Notes under the pieces: model-generated
What the model saw: only the letters and a program-made list of their open reading frames with translations
Told to the model about the DNA's origin: nothing
Databases searched by the model: none
Shown here: positions 15,017-23,993 of the stretch, one piece after another
Numbering within the stretch: position 1 is the stretch's first letter
Layout: each line of letters begins with the position of its first letter
Made by a program: the position numbers and the translations under genes
Source of the DNA: JANMDN01 sp031376285
GTDB taxonomy: Bacteria; Actinomycetota; Thermoleophilia; Miltoncostaeales; Miltoncostaeaceae
NCBI GenBank assembly: GCA_031376285.1
Contig: JANMDN010000041.1
Coordinates: 1 to 64,000, forward strand
DNA length: 64,000 nucleotides
Direction: 5' to 3'

Positions 15017-15867
15017 CGCACCGGCACCTGCTCGGGGGTCCGTTTGCGAAAGCGCGTGATCGTTTCGTAGCCCGCCCCACGGAGCGCGGCAACCGCCGTG
15101 GGATAGTCCCGGGCGACATCGTCGGGCGAGTGCGCGTCGCTTGCCAGGGTCGCAGGAACGCCGGCCTCGCGAAACGCTCGGAGCCAGTCCGGGTCGGGGT
15201 ACAGCTCCCGCACGGGTTTTCGGAGGCCCGCTGAGGAGCACTCAATCGCGACACCTGAGGCGGCGATCGCGCGCGTCGCCTCAGCTTGACGGTCGGCAAG
15301 CTCGGGCGGCAGCTTGACGCCGAAGACTTTCGGCAGGTCGGGGTGTGCGAGGACATCGAAGAGGCCGCTCGCGGCCGCCGCTTCAAGCTCTCGGAAGTAC
15401 TCGTTCCAGACGTGCTCGGCCGGGTGCTGATCCCACGCCGGGTAGTCGGGGTGATCGATTGCAAGCGACCCGATCCAGTGCACCGATCCGAGGACGACGT
15501 CGAAGGGGCGCCCCTGAAGGAATCGAGCGATCTCCTCCTGACGATCGGGAAGCCAGTCCATCTCGATCCCGACGAGCACTGGAAGCCCCGCGTCCTGGGC
15601 GGCGACGATCGCCTCGATGTGGCGATCGATGTCCTCGGTCGCCTCGGCCTGCCACCACGGGTTCGAATGCCACCCGCGGGCCTCGGTGAAGCGGTGGACG
15701 TGCTCGGTGAGGGCGATCTCGTCAACACCGCCCGCGGCGGCGCGCTCGACGTACCGGCCAATCCAGCCGAGCGAGCGGGCGCCACCGTGGGCCTCCCAGC
15801 GGTGCGCGTTGTCGGCGCGAGCCTCGGGCCCGTCTGGTTGGAGGTGGAGGTGGTAGTCGGTCAGCAC
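15004..15867 (-). CDS. PHP-domain phosphatase (histidinol-phosphatase-like)
   Basis: A metal-dependent hydrolase of 287 residues. The PHP metal motifs are visible: DYHLHLQ at the N-terminus, TEHVHRF (about 54), GIEMDW, VLGSVHW, LAHPDLPK and ASDAHSPDD near the C-terminus. This set is typical of the HisJ/HisK type histidinol-phosphatases, but no other his gene is nearby, so the substrate is open. GTG start at 15867. It is placed between ispD and ispF and overlaps ispF. Confidence 0.85.
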   Translation of the reverse strand: MLTDYHLHLQPDGPEARADNAHRWEAHGGARSLGWIGRYVERAAAGGVDEIALTEHVHRFTEARGWHSNPWWQAEATEDIDRHIEAIVAAQDAGLPVLVGIEMDWLPDRQEEIARFLQGRPFDVVLGSVHWIGSLAIDHPDYPAWDQHPAEHVWNEYFRELEAAAASGLFDVLAHPDLPKVFGVKLPPELADRQAEATRAIAASGVAIECSSAGLRKPVRELYPDPDWLRAFREAGVPATLASDAHSPDDVARDYPTAVAALRGAGYETITRFRKRTPEQVPVRWVA

Positions 15868-15920
15868 GGCTGCGGATCGTACGCGAGATCGGAGGCGCGA
15901 ACCGCCGAGCGTTGAGTGCC

Positions 15921-16607
15921 TCAGGCGCCTGCCGCGACGAGGAGGTATTCGGCGAGGGCAACGTCGCTTGGAAGCGTGACCTTCAGGTTTGCGGCGCTCG
16001 ACGCGACGAGCACCACCGTCCCTCCAGCGCGCTCGACGATCGACGCGCAGTCTGTTGTCTCGGAGATCTCGTCATCGTCGAGGCGCTCGTAGGCGGATCT
16101 GAGGGCCGCGACGTGGAAGCACTGCGGGGTCTGCGCAAGCCAGAGGCCCTGGCGGTCGACGGTCTCCCCGATCGTGCGATCCGGGCGTGCGCGTTTGAGC
16201 GTGTCGGCGAGCGGGGCGGCGGCGATGGCCCCGTCGACGCGCGGCGAGAGGGCCTCGTAGACGGCCCGAAAGAGCTCCGGCCTCGCAAGAGGGCGGGCCG
16301 CGTCGTGAACCAGCACGACCTCAACCTCCTCAGAGATCGCCTCGAGGCCGGCCGCAACCGAGTGCGCGCGGGTCTCACCACCCGCCACGACCGTGAGGTG
16401 CTCGTCCGCTCCGACGACCGCCTCGATGTCGCGCAGGCGTCCGCGCGGCGCGACGATCACAAACTCGTCGACGACACCCGAGGCCCTGGCCGCTTCAATC
16501 GCCCAGGCAACGAGTGGCCGGCCGGCCACGGGCATGAGCGCCTTCGGCAGGCGTGAGCCCATGCGCACGCCAATTCCGGCCGCGACGATGATGCAGGCGG
16601 TCGCCAT
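15921..16607 (-). CDS. ispD: 2-C-methyl-D-erythritol 4-phosphate cytidylyltransferase
   Basis: An enzyme of 228 residues coupling MEP to CTP in isoprenoid synthesis. The N-terminal nucleotide-binding motif is AAGIGVRMGSRLPKAL. The catalytic region VLVHDAARPL and the later DTLKRARPDRTIGETVDR and LAQTPQCF segments match IspD. The ATG at 16607 is 30 nt from the divergent DUF72 start, so the two share a short promoter region. It lies about 50 nt upstream of the PHP gene and heads the ispD-PHP-ispF-cysS-rlmB series. Confidence 0.94.
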   Translation of the reverse strand: MATACIIVAAGIGVRMGSRLPKALMPVAGRPLVAWAIEAARASGVVDEFVIVAPRGRLRDIEAVVGADEHLTVVAGGETRAHSVAAGLEAISEEVEVVLVHDAARPLARPELFRAVYEALSPRVDGAIAAAPLADTLKRARPDRTIGETVDRQGLWLAQTPQCFHVAALRSAYERLDDDEISETTDCASIVERAGGTVVLVASSAANLKVTLPSDVALAEYLLVAAGA

Positions 16608-16637
16608 CGCGGCCAGGATCGCATACGGTTTGCGCCG

Positions 16638-17369
16638 ATGGGGCTATTTATCGGAACATCCGGCTGGGCGTATCCGGAATGGCAGCCCGACTTCTACCCG
16701 GCCGATCTTCCTCGGGCTCGGTTCCTCGGCCACTACAGCTCCGTGATGGGCGCCTGCGAGGTGAACGCCACCTTCTACCGCCTGCAAGCCGAGAGCACGT
16801 TCGAGCGCTGGGCGAGCGAGGTCGCAGACGACTTTCGCTTCGTGATCAAGGCTCACCGGCGAATCACCCACGGGGCGGCGCTCATGGCCGACGAAAGCGA
16901 CGTCGGATTTGTGGAGCGCTTCTGCGAGTCGCTGCGACCCCTTGGCGCAAAGCTCGGCGCGGTATTGGTTCAGTTTCCTCCGAGCCGCCAGCGAGACGAC
17001 AACGGCCTCGGGCGCCTCCTCGCCGCGCTGCCGAAAGGGCTACCTGCCGCGTGTGAGTTCCGCCACGCCTCGTGGGACGACCCGGGTGTCGGCGACCTGT
17101 TGCGCGACGCTGGCGCCGGCCGGTGTCTGGCCGACACGGCCGGGGTCGTCCCACCGATGCTTCCACCGGGCCCGATCGGCTACGTCCGCCTACGGTCAAA
17201 TCACTACGCCGACGACGCGCGCCTCGCCTGGAGCGAACTCCTGTGGCGGGAGGGACTCGCGCGGGACGTGTACGCATTCACCAAACACGAGGGCGTTCCG
17301 GCAGGCAACCCGCACGCCGGCATCGGCCTCGCGCAGTGGCTCATGGCCGCCGAGTCGCCAGCTTCCTAG
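16638..17369 (+). CDS. DUF72 family protein
   Basis: A TIM-barrel-like protein of 243 residues (YecE family). It begins FIGTSGWAYPEWQPDFYP and has the family signatures FYRLQ, FRFVIKAHRRITH, VLVQFPPS, CEFRHASW and YVRLRSNHYADD. Its biochemical role is unknown. It is transcribed divergently from ispD and is the only plus-strand gene between 12.4 and 45 kb. Confidence 0.88.
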   Translation: MGLFIGTSGWAYPEWQPDFYPADLPRARFLGHYSSVMGACEVNATFYRLQAESTFERWASEVADDFRFVIKAHRRITHGAALMADESDVGFVERFCESLRPLGAKLGAVLVQFPPSRQRDDNGLGRLLAALPKGLPAACEFRHASWDDPGVGDLLRDAGAGRCLADTAGVVPPMLPPGPIGYVRLRSNHYADDARLAWSELLWREGLARDVYAFTKHEGVPAGNPHAGIGLAQWLMAAESPAS

Positions 17370-17481
17370 CCACTTTTTCGGGCCACCCCGGACCACCACC
17401 CAGTTTCATGGTAGCCCGCAAACGTGTGTCGCCGTCCGCGACCGATGTGTCAGAAGTGTGTCGAGATCGCGCCAGGTGCGG

Positions 17482-18774
17482 CTACACGAGGGCCGGGAAA
17501 CGCTCGTACTGCTCGGCCCGAAGGCGGTCGGCAAGTCGATTCGGCGGCACCTCGACGTCGGCCATCGTCAGCACCGCGTCCCGGGGAATGTCGCGGACCA
17601 GGCGGCAACCCTCCACCAGCCCCTCGGGCAGGTAGTCGTTGTCGCGCATCTCGGTCGTGTTCACGGCCTCGCCGTAGGTCATGTACTCGCCGTAGCTGTC
17701 GAGGACCTCCCCGGCCTTCAAGTCACGCTTGGCAACGGCGCACACCTCGACGTAGGGCCCACCAATCGGCTTGGCGACGTGGTCACCGAAGAGGCACACT
17801 CGGGCGATCGCGTTCGGGACCTCGAAGTGCACCAGGTGATACGGCACGAAGAACGAGTAGAGGGGACCCTCCCCCATCTTGTAGAGGTTGAGGTAGTGCT
17901 GCTGTTTCGGGTCGGTGTGCTCGGCAAGGCAGTACACCTTCGTCAGCGGCGTCCCGACGACGTAGTCGATAATGCCGCCCAGGCGGCGAAGCTCGTCGAT
18001 GTCGTAGAGCTGACCGATCTCCATCACGTCGCCCCGGTATTCGAGGCCCCGCGACATGCCACGAGACTGAACCTGGAAGCCCGTGGCGTTCGCGACGATC
18101 GTCTGCTCGAAGCTGATCTTCGAACCGTCGGCGAAGCTCGTGACCATCGCCGGGTTCTGGCCCCACTTCTCGGCGAACCCTTGCTGGGTCGTCGGGTTTC
18201 GGTACGGGTCCTGAAGGCCCTTAATGTTGCCGACGACTCGCGGAATGAGGCCAAGACCCTCAACCCACCGCACCAGGTTGATCTGAACGCCCGGCTCGTC
18301 ACCCTCGCAGGCCGACATGATCACGCCGTTTTTCTCGGCATAGACCTGGAGGATGGGCCCGATCGTCGCGTCGAGCTCAGCGTTCATCAACACCACGTGC
18401 TTGCCGTTCTCGAAGGCCTCCATGACGACCTGCGCGCCGAACTCGACCGCACCGGTGACCTCGCAGATCACATCGATCTGTGGAGACCGGCACACAAGGA
18501 ACGGATCCTCGGTGATGACGGGCTTGCCCTTGGCAACCGCGTCCTCGAACTCACCCTGGGTGTTCGCAACCACCGGCTCGAGGCCCGAGTAGCGATAGAC
18601 GTGCTCCGCGCGCTCGATATTGCGGCCATAGACCGCCGTCATCTGCATCCCGGGGGTGCTGTTTGTGATCTGGTTCGTGAGGCCTTGAGCCATGAATCCC
18701 GACCCGATCAGGCCGACCCGGATCGGGTTACCGGCCGCCTCGCGGGCTTTGAGGGCGGTATCGATGAGAATCAT
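17482..18774 (-). CDS. NAD(P)-binding oxidoreductase with SAF domain
   Basis: A protein of 430 residues. The N-terminal part is a Rossmann domain like that of homoserine dehydrogenases (VGLIGSGFMAQGL, DVICEVTGAVEFGAQV). The C-terminal 80 residues form a SAF-type domain (AVAKRDLKAGEVLDSYGEYMTYGEA), as found in sialic acid and aldose-modifying enzymes. The family appears in bacterial sugar-biosynthesis clusters but its reaction is not assigned. It is the last gene of the lhgO-rfbF-SDR-rfbC series, 30 nt after rfbC. It probably acts on the same nucleotide sugar, which is inference. Confidence 0.78.
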   Translation of the reverse strand: MILIDTALKAREAAGNPIRVGLIGSGFMAQGLTNQITNSTPGMQMTAVYGRNIERAEHVYRYSGLEPVVANTQGEFEDAVAKGKPVITEDPFLVCRSPQIDVICEVTGAVEFGAQVVMEAFENGKHVVLMNAELDATIGPILQVYAEKNGVIMSACEGDEPGVQINLVRWVEGLGLIPRVVGNIKGLQDPYRNPTTQQGFAEKWGQNPAMVTSFADGSKISFEQTIVANATGFQVQSRGMSRGLEYRGDVMEIGQLYDIDELRRLGGIIDYVVGTPLTKVYCLAEHTDPKQQHYLNLYKMGEGPLYSFFVPYHLVHFEVPNAIARVCLFGDHVAKPIGGPYVEVCAVAKRDLKAGEVLDSYGEYMTYGEAVNTTEMRDNDYLPEGLVEGCRLVRDIPRDAVLTMADVEVPPNRLADRLRAEQYERFPALV

Positions 18775-18804
18775 GGGGTTCGGCTCCTTGGATCGAGTGG
18801 TGCT

Positions 18805-19377
18805 TCAGGCAGCGACTGCGCTCATGCGCGATACAAGGTCAGATTCGACCTCGTCATATGATTTCCAGGCGGCATCTTTGTCTGAGATCACGGTCGTCTC
18901 GAGTGGCCATTCGAGCTTGAGGCGCGGATCGGTGTACATCAGTCCGCCCTCGACGCCCGGGGTGTAGAACTCTCCGACCTGGTAGCTCGTGTCGGTCTTG
19001 TCGGCGAGTACCTGATAGCCGTGCGCGAAGCGCTCCGGCACGTAGAGCGCCCGGTAGTTATCCTCGTTCAGCTCGACGGCGATGTGCTCAAGGAACGTCG
19101 GGCTCTCGGGACGCAGGTCGACGATGATGTCGATGATCCCGCCCCGTGTGCACCGCACGAGTTTGGTCTCAGCCGCCGGGGGGAACTGGAAGTGCATCCC
19201 GCGCACGGTGCCGCGCGTTAGGTTGAACGCGAGGTTTGCCTGCGCGATGATCGGCTTCAGGCCGTGCTCGGCAAACTCGTTCTGGCAGAAGACACGGGCG
19301 AAGAATCCACGCTCGTCCTCGCGGCGCTCGATGTCGATGATGAACGCGCCGCTCAGCTTGGTCTCGGTGAAGATCAT
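18805..19377 (-). CDS. rfbC: dTDP-4-dehydrorhamnose 3,5-epimerase family protein
   Basis: A cupin-fold epimerase of 190 residues. The catalytic His lies in RGMHFQ and the second active-site region in PERFAHGYQVL. The substrate-clamping GGIIDIIVDLR and EFYTPGVEGGLMYTDP segments are present. The upstream transferase makes a CDP-sugar, so the true substrate may be a CDP- rather than a dTDP-hexulose; the gene symbol is by homology only. ATG at 19377 overlaps the SDR gene stop (ATGA). Confidence 0.85.
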   Translation of the reverse strand: MIFTETKLSGAFIIDIERREDERGFFARVFCQNEFAEHGLKPIIAQANLAFNLTRGTVRGMHFQFPPAAETKLVRCTRGGIIDIIVDLRPESPTFLEHIAVELNEDNYRALYVPERFAHGYQVLADKTDTSYQVGEFYTPGVEGGLMYTDPRLKLEWPLETTVISDKDAAWKSYDEVESDLVSRMSAVAA

Positions 19378-20453
19378 GCGACACCAGCAGCGGTCGGCTG
19401 GGCAGACGTTGAGACATCCGGGACGGAGCGTCCGGCCCAGAAGAAGTCGGCGTCGAGCTGCCCGGTGTGGATGAGGTACTCGAGCTGCTTCAGACGCGTG
19501 AAGCCGCGGTGCTCGAACATCTCGGCGTCGAAGTCGATCTTCGAGAACACGCCGGCGAGCTGCTCCGCGCCGCGGCGAGCGTTCCACTCACACGCAAAGC
19601 CCGGGAGCTGGGTACTGATCTTGTCGAAGTTGACCTTGTAGGAGCGGTTGTCGCCCCCGCCGTCGCCAAAGGTCGTCGTACAGCCGGGGACGAACTCCGC
19701 CACGATTTCGGCGATCTCGCGGACCTGGTAGTTCTGCTCGTTACTTCCGACGTTGAAGGTCTCGTTGTGGACCGCGTCGACCGGCGCCTCGAGCGCGCAG
19801 ACGAGTGCCTTCGCGATGTCGAGCCCGTGGACGAGCGGCCGCCAGGGCGTGCCGTCGGAGGTCATCTTGATCTCGCGCGTTGTCCAGGCGATACCCATCA
19901 GGTTGTTCAGGACGACATCGAAGCGCATACGGGGGCTCGCGCCGAAAGCCGTGGCGTTTCGCATGAACGTCGGGTGGAAGTCGTCGTCTGCGAGCGGGCT
20001 GACATCGCGCTCGACCATCGTCTTGCACTCGGCGTAGGCGGTCTGGGGGTTCACCGCGGAGCGCTCGCTCACGACATCCTCGGTGGCAACGCCGTAGACG
20101 CTGCACGAGGACATGTAGACGAAGCGCCCGACGCCGGCTTCCTTCGCGGTCGTCGCGAGGCGGACCGACCCCTTGTGGTTGATGTCATAGGTGATGTTCG
20201 GGGCGAGCTGGCCGAGGGGATCGTTCGAGAGCTCGGCCATATGGACGATCGCGTGGACGCCCGCGAGGTCCTCTGCGCTGATCTGGCGGATGTCCTTCTC
20301 CACCGTACGTGGGCTGAGGTCGATGCCGTTGTAGAGCCAGCCGGCCTTGTAGAAGCCGGTGTCAACGCCCACAACATCGTGGCCACGACGCATCAGTACG
20401 CCTGCGAAGAGGCAGCCGAGGTATCCCTCGGTGCCGGTGACGAGAACCTTCAT
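19374..20453 (-). CDS. Extended SDR NAD-dependent sugar epimerase/dehydratase
   Basis: A protein of 359 residues of the extended SDR family. NAD is bound through GTEGYLG at the N-terminus. The catalytic serine region is MSSCSVYG and the YxxxK pair is YAECK. The family acts on nucleotide sugars. Between rfbF and rfbC, the likely role is a 4,6-dehydratase or a 4-reductase/epimerase for the CDP-sugar. Closest guess from sequence is an epimerase; the exact step is uncertain. It starts 52 nt after rfbF and overlaps rfbC. Confidence 0.85.
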   Translation of the reverse strand: MKVLVTGTEGYLGCLFAGVLMRRGHDVVGVDTGFYKAGWLYNGIDLSPRTVEKDIRQISAEDLAGVHAIVHMAELSNDPLGQLAPNITYDINHKGSVRLATTAKEAGVGRFVYMSSCSVYGVATEDVVSERSAVNPQTAYAECKTMVERDVSPLADDDFHPTFMRNATAFGASPRMRFDVVLNNLMGIAWTTREIKMTSDGTPWRPLVHGLDIAKALVCALEAPVDAVHNETFNVGSNEQNYQVREIAEIVAEFVPGCTTTFGDGGGDNRSYKVNFDKISTQLPGFACEWNARRGAEQLAGVFSKIDFDAEMFEHRGFTRLKQLEYLIHTGQLDADFFWAGRSVPDVSTSAQPTAAGVA

Positions 20454-20505
20454 GTGTTGTGCGTCTCCTGCCTCTTGGTTACGTTCGAATCAATGCGGTG
20501 GCGAG

Positions 20506-21276
20506 TCACCAGGTTTTCCAGGGCGCGTCGCCCGCACTCCAGTAGCGCTCCAGATTGGTCTTGTCGGGGAGGGTGTCCATCGGGTGCCAGAAGCCGTCGT
20601 GGCGAAACCCGACCAGCTCGCCGTCGTGGGCGACGTTTTGCAGCACATCGCCCCAGTCGGTGGCGTCGCCGTCGATGTAGTCCATGATGGCGGGCTCGAG
20701 TACGAAGAAGCCGCCGTTCACCCATGCCCCGTCGCCGTCGGGCTTCTCGCGGAAGGTCTCGATCTCGTCGCGACCTTCGTGCATGTAGACCGCCCCGAAC
20801 CGTCCAGGCGGCTGGGCGACGGTCATCGTGGCGACCTTGCCGTGCTCACGGTGGAATGCGATCTCGCTCGTGACGTCGACGTTTGAGACGGTGTCGCCGT
20901 AGGCAAGACAGAACGCCTCGCCGCCGACGATGTCGCGGACCCGACCGATCCGCCCGCCGTGGTTTGTCGTCGGACCCGTGTCGATGAGCGTGACCCGCCA
21001 CGGCTCACGCTTGCCGTCGTGCATCTCGACCGCGTTCGCGCCGAGGTCGAAGGTGACATCGGCGTGGCGGAGCACGTAGCTCGCGAAGTACTCCTTGATC
21101 ATGTAGCCCTTGTAGCCGAGAAGAATGAGAAAGTCATTCAGGCCGTGTGAGGAGTACATCTTCATGATGTGCCAGAGGATCGGCTGCTCACCGATCTCGA
21201 TGAGCGGTTTCGGCCGAAGCGTCGTCTCTTCTGAGAGTCGGGTGCCCTGGCCACCGGCGAGGATCACGACCTTCAC
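20506..21276 (-). CDS. rfbF: Glucose-1-phosphate cytidylyltransferase
   Basis: An enzyme of 256 residues that makes CDP-glucose from CTP and glucose 1-phosphate. The N-terminal signature is LAGGQGTRLSEETTLRPKPL, followed by GEQPILWHIMKMYSSHG and a CLAYGDTVSNVD metal region, all typical of RfbF. It supplies the activated sugar for the downstream genes. GTG start overlaps the lhgO stop by 4 nt. Confidence 0.93.
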   Translation of the reverse strand: MKVVILAGGQGTRLSEETTLRPKPLIEIGEQPILWHIMKMYSSHGLNDFLILLGYKGYMIKEYFASYVLRHADVTFDLGANAVEMHDGKREPWRVTLIDTGPTTNHGGRIGRVRDIVGGEAFCLAYGDTVSNVDVTSEIAFHREHGKVATMTVAQPPGRFGAVYMHEGRDEIETFREKPDGDGAWVNGGFFVLEPAIMDYIDGDATDWGDVLQNVAHDGELVGFRHDGFWHPMDTLPDKTNLERYWSAGDAPWKTW

Positions 21277-22517
21277 GCCGTCGCGCCTTCGAAGGCCGGG
21301 GCTGGCGTTGCCGCGATTCCCAGATCACCGACACGGGCGGCCACGCGAGCGGCGATCTCGCGACCGATCTCGAGCGACGCGGTCGCAGCCGGGCTCGGCG
21401 CGTTGCAGACGTGGAGCGACCGCGGCATGTCGACGAGGAGGAAGTCGTCGACCATGCCCCCGTCCGGCTTCACGGCCTGGGCGCGGACCCCGGCGTGGGT
21501 CGGAACGATGTCCGAGTCGGTCAGCTCCGGGATGAGGCGCTGCAAGCTCTTCAGGAAGGCGGCCCGGTTCACCGAGCGCCAAACCTCGTGCATGCCGTCG
21601 CGCCAATGCTTGCCGACGAGGCGCCAGAAGCCCGCGTAGCGAAGAATCTCCGCCAGCTCACCGAGGTGCACGTCACGCTTGCGGTAGCCCTCGCGGCGAA
21701 GCCCGAGCACAGCGTTCGGTCCTGCGTGGATGCTTCCGTCGATCATCCGCGTCAGGTGGACGCCGAGGAACGGGAACGCGGGGTCCGGTACGGGGTAGAT
21801 GAGCCCCTTCACGAGGTGGCGCCGCCCCGGGGCCAGCTCGTAGTACTCGCCACGGAATGGGACGATCTGGGCGGTCGGGTCCGCGCCATCCATCCGGGCG
21901 ACCCGATCGGAGTAGAGGCCGGCGCAGTTGACGACGAACCGGGCCTCGACCTCGCCCACGTTTGTCTCGATGACCGCGCCGTGCGCGTGCTGGGCCAGCC
22001 CGGTCACCCGTGCCCCGAAGCGGATCTCCCCTCCAAGGGCGGCGATCTCGGCCGCGTAGACCTCGCACACCCGCGTGTAGTCGACGATGCCGGTGCTCGG
22101 AACCTTCACGGCGGCGATACACGCGACGTGGGGCTCGATCTCGTGAGCCTCCTCGGGGCGGAGGCGACTCACATCGAGGCCGTTTTGCAGCCCTCGCTCG
22201 TAGAGCCGCTCGAGCTGGGCAAGCTCATCGGGGCGGGTGGCGACGATGACCTTCCCGCAGACATCGTGGGCGATCCCGTGGCGCTCGCAGAACTCGACGA
22301 TCGATCGCGACCCTGCGGTCGCAAAGCGCGCCTTGTAACTCCCCGGCGCGTAGTAGATCCCGGAATGGATCACACCACTGTTGTGGCCGGTTTGATGCGC
22401 GGCGACGCCGGCTTCTTTCTCGAGGACGATCACCCTGGAGCTGGGCAGGCGCTCGAGGACGTGCATCGCGCTCGACAGGCCAACGATGCCTCCGCCGATG
22501 ACCGCAACGTCAAACAT
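21273..22517 (-). CDS. lhgO: L-2-hydroxyglutarate oxidase family protein
   Basis: A FAD-dependent oxidoreductase of 414 residues. The dinucleotide fold is VAVIGGGIVGLSSAM, with the family features EKEAGVAAHQTGHNSGVIHSGIYY and a C-terminal FAD segment. LhgO oxidises L-2-hydroxyglutarate to 2-oxoglutarate. It heads a tightly coupled sugar-nucleotide operon, an unusual neighbour for it. It may repair a metabolite or may act on a sugar-derived hydroxy acid; both are inference. Confidence 0.88.
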   Translation of the reverse strand: MFDVAVIGGGIVGLSSAMHVLERLPSSRVIVLEKEAGVAAHQTGHNSGVIHSGIYYAPGSYKARFATAGSRSIVEFCERHGIAHDVCGKVIVATRPDELAQLERLYERGLQNGLDVSRLRPEEAHEIEPHVACIAAVKVPSTGIVDYTRVCEVYAAEIAALGGEIRFGARVTGLAQHAHGAVIETNVGEVEARFVVNCAGLYSDRVARMDGADPTAQIVPFRGEYYELAPGRRHLVKGLIYPVPDPAFPFLGVHLTRMIDGSIHAGPNAVLGLRREGYRKRDVHLGELAEILRYAGFWRLVGKHWRDGMHEVWRSVNRAAFLKSLQRLIPELTDSDIVPTHAGVRAQAVKPDGGMVDDFLLVDMPRSLHVCNAPSPAATASLEIGREIAARVAARVGDLGIAATPAPAFEGATA

Positions 22518-22711
22518 GGTTCGTCCTGGTGGCGTTGGAGTTCACGGATCCCTTCGAGAGTCGTCGGTGGCGGCGCGTCGGGACGATGCTGTGCCCTGGG
22601 CGCGCTGCGGGCCGCGACTGACTCTGGCCGCGGCTCGACACGTCCGACTGTACCAAGGGTCCTATTGAGGTCGCGAACCAGGAAGGTCCGAGCGAACGCT
22701 CAACCGCTCCG

Positions 22712-23773
22712 TTAGGGGGTCGTGACCTCGGCCGATTGACCCGCGAGGCGGGTGAAGATCATTTTTCCGGAGGGCCCCTGGATCACGCTCGTCACCTCGA
22801 CGTCGACGTCGCGGCCGAGCGACGAGCGCCCGCCGTCGATCACGATCATGGTGCCGTCGTCGAGGTAGCCGACACCTTGGTTGTACTCCTTGCCCTCCCG
22901 CACGACCCGCACGCGTATTCCCTCGCCGGGAAGGACGGCGGGCTTGAGGGCGTTTGCGAGGTCGTTCAAGTTGAGGACGTCGATCCCCTGGATGCTTGCG
23001 ACCTTGTTGAGGTTGAAGTCGGTGGTGATGATAACGGCGCCGATCTCGCTCGCCAGACGGACGAGCTTCGCGTCGACGCCGTCGATATCCGGGTAGTCGG
23101 TGTTTCGCACGGCAAACGATCCGTTGGACGCAGCCTTGAGCTCCTCAACGAGTTCCAGGCCGCGCCGACCCCTCGCCCGCCTGAGCGGGTCGGTCGAGTC
23201 GGCCACGCGCTGGAGTTCCTCGAGGACAAAGCCCGGCACCAGGAGTGAGCCGCCGAGGAAGCGGGTCTTGACGACATCGACGATCCGGCCGTCGATGATC
23301 GCGCTGGTGTCGAGGAGGCGCGGCGCGAGGGCGCCTCCGGCGCCGCGGGTCCTGATTCCCACCAGGCGGAGAATGTCGACGTGCTTGCGCGCCGCGATTC
23401 GGTAGAACACGTAGCTGACAAGGAGCACGACCGGCAGGAGCAGAAAGTTTCCGACCACCGGGAGTTTGAGGACCGCGACCGCAGCGAGCGCGGCGGCGAT
23501 GAGCCCAACGACGAGCCCAACGGCTCCGACGGTGAGTTCCGCCGCTGATCGCCGGTCGGCGGCTCGTTCGATCGCGCGGATGCGTGTTCGAAGCCAGCGG
23601 CCGAGCAGGCCCCCAAGGGCGAGGCCGAGGAGTCCACCGACGACCGTCACGGCTGCCCAAACGCCGTAGCGCCACGGCTCGGAGAACCAGCGGTAGAGGC
23701 GGGCGTTGGCGGCTCCCTGATACGCGCCGAGGGCGCCGAGGAGCGCAAGCACAATACGAGAGACCAGGATCAC
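22712..23773 (-). CDS. yacL: PIN/TRAM domain membrane protein (YacL type)
   Basis: A protein of 353 residues with four predicted membrane helices in the first 130 residues. A PIN domain follows (LLDTSAIIDGRIVDVV, then GLELVEEL, ITTDFNLNKVA), and a TRAM-like RNA-binding end. PIN domains are metal-dependent RNases. GTG start at 23773. The gene lies downstream of radA and carD as yacL lies downstream of radA in Bacillus. Confidence 0.88.
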   Translation of the reverse strand: MILVSRIVLALLGALGAYQGAANARLYRWFSEPWRYGVWAAVTVVGGLLGLALGGLLGRWLRTRIRAIERAADRRSAAELTVGAVGLVVGLIAAALAAVAVLKLPVVGNFLLLPVVLLVSYVFYRIAARKHVDILRLVGIRTRGAGGALAPRLLDTSAIIDGRIVDVVKTRFLGGSLLVPGFVLEELQRVADSTDPLRRARGRRGLELVEELKAASNGSFAVRNTDYPDIDGVDAKLVRLASEIGAVIITTDFNLNKVASIQGIDVLNLNDLANALKPAVLPGEGIRVRVVREGKEYNQGVGYLDDGTMIVIDGGRSSLGRDVDVEVTSVIQGPSGKMIFTRLAGQSAEVTTP

Positions 23774-23960
23774 GTCGCCTGGCCGCCCAAGAGTGGGTGT
23801 GCAACGACCGCCACCATCTCGCGCTGGACGCCTCCTGTTTTTCCGAGAACGCAGTCACCTCGCGCGGCATTTCGTCTCGCGACGGACGCCGCCGAATGGA
23901 ACGAACCGTCCCCCGAAGGGTAGCCGACCGCACCGACGCCTGAAAGCGGAAGGAGCCGAT

Positions 23961-23985
23961 GGGGCCGCCGGTCGCCGGCGGCCCC
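23961..23985 (-). terminator. Hairpin after carD
   Basis: An 11-bp perfect GC stem (GGGGCCGCCGG with CCGGCGGCCCC) with a 3-nt loop, 9 nt after the carD stop. There is no strong T-run. Probably a terminator or processing barrier. Confidence 0.6.
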
Positions 23986-23993
23986 TCAGTTCA

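Noticed and set aside
17370..17481. A possible attachment site or terminator between DUF72 and the SAF gene
   Set aside because: I found no tRNA-like part, direct repeat or stable hairpin there.
16909..18861. A 650-residue plus-strand frame across the DUF72 gene and the SAF-domain gene
   Set aside because: Both underlying genes have clear homology in their own frames. The long frame is a GC-rich shadow.
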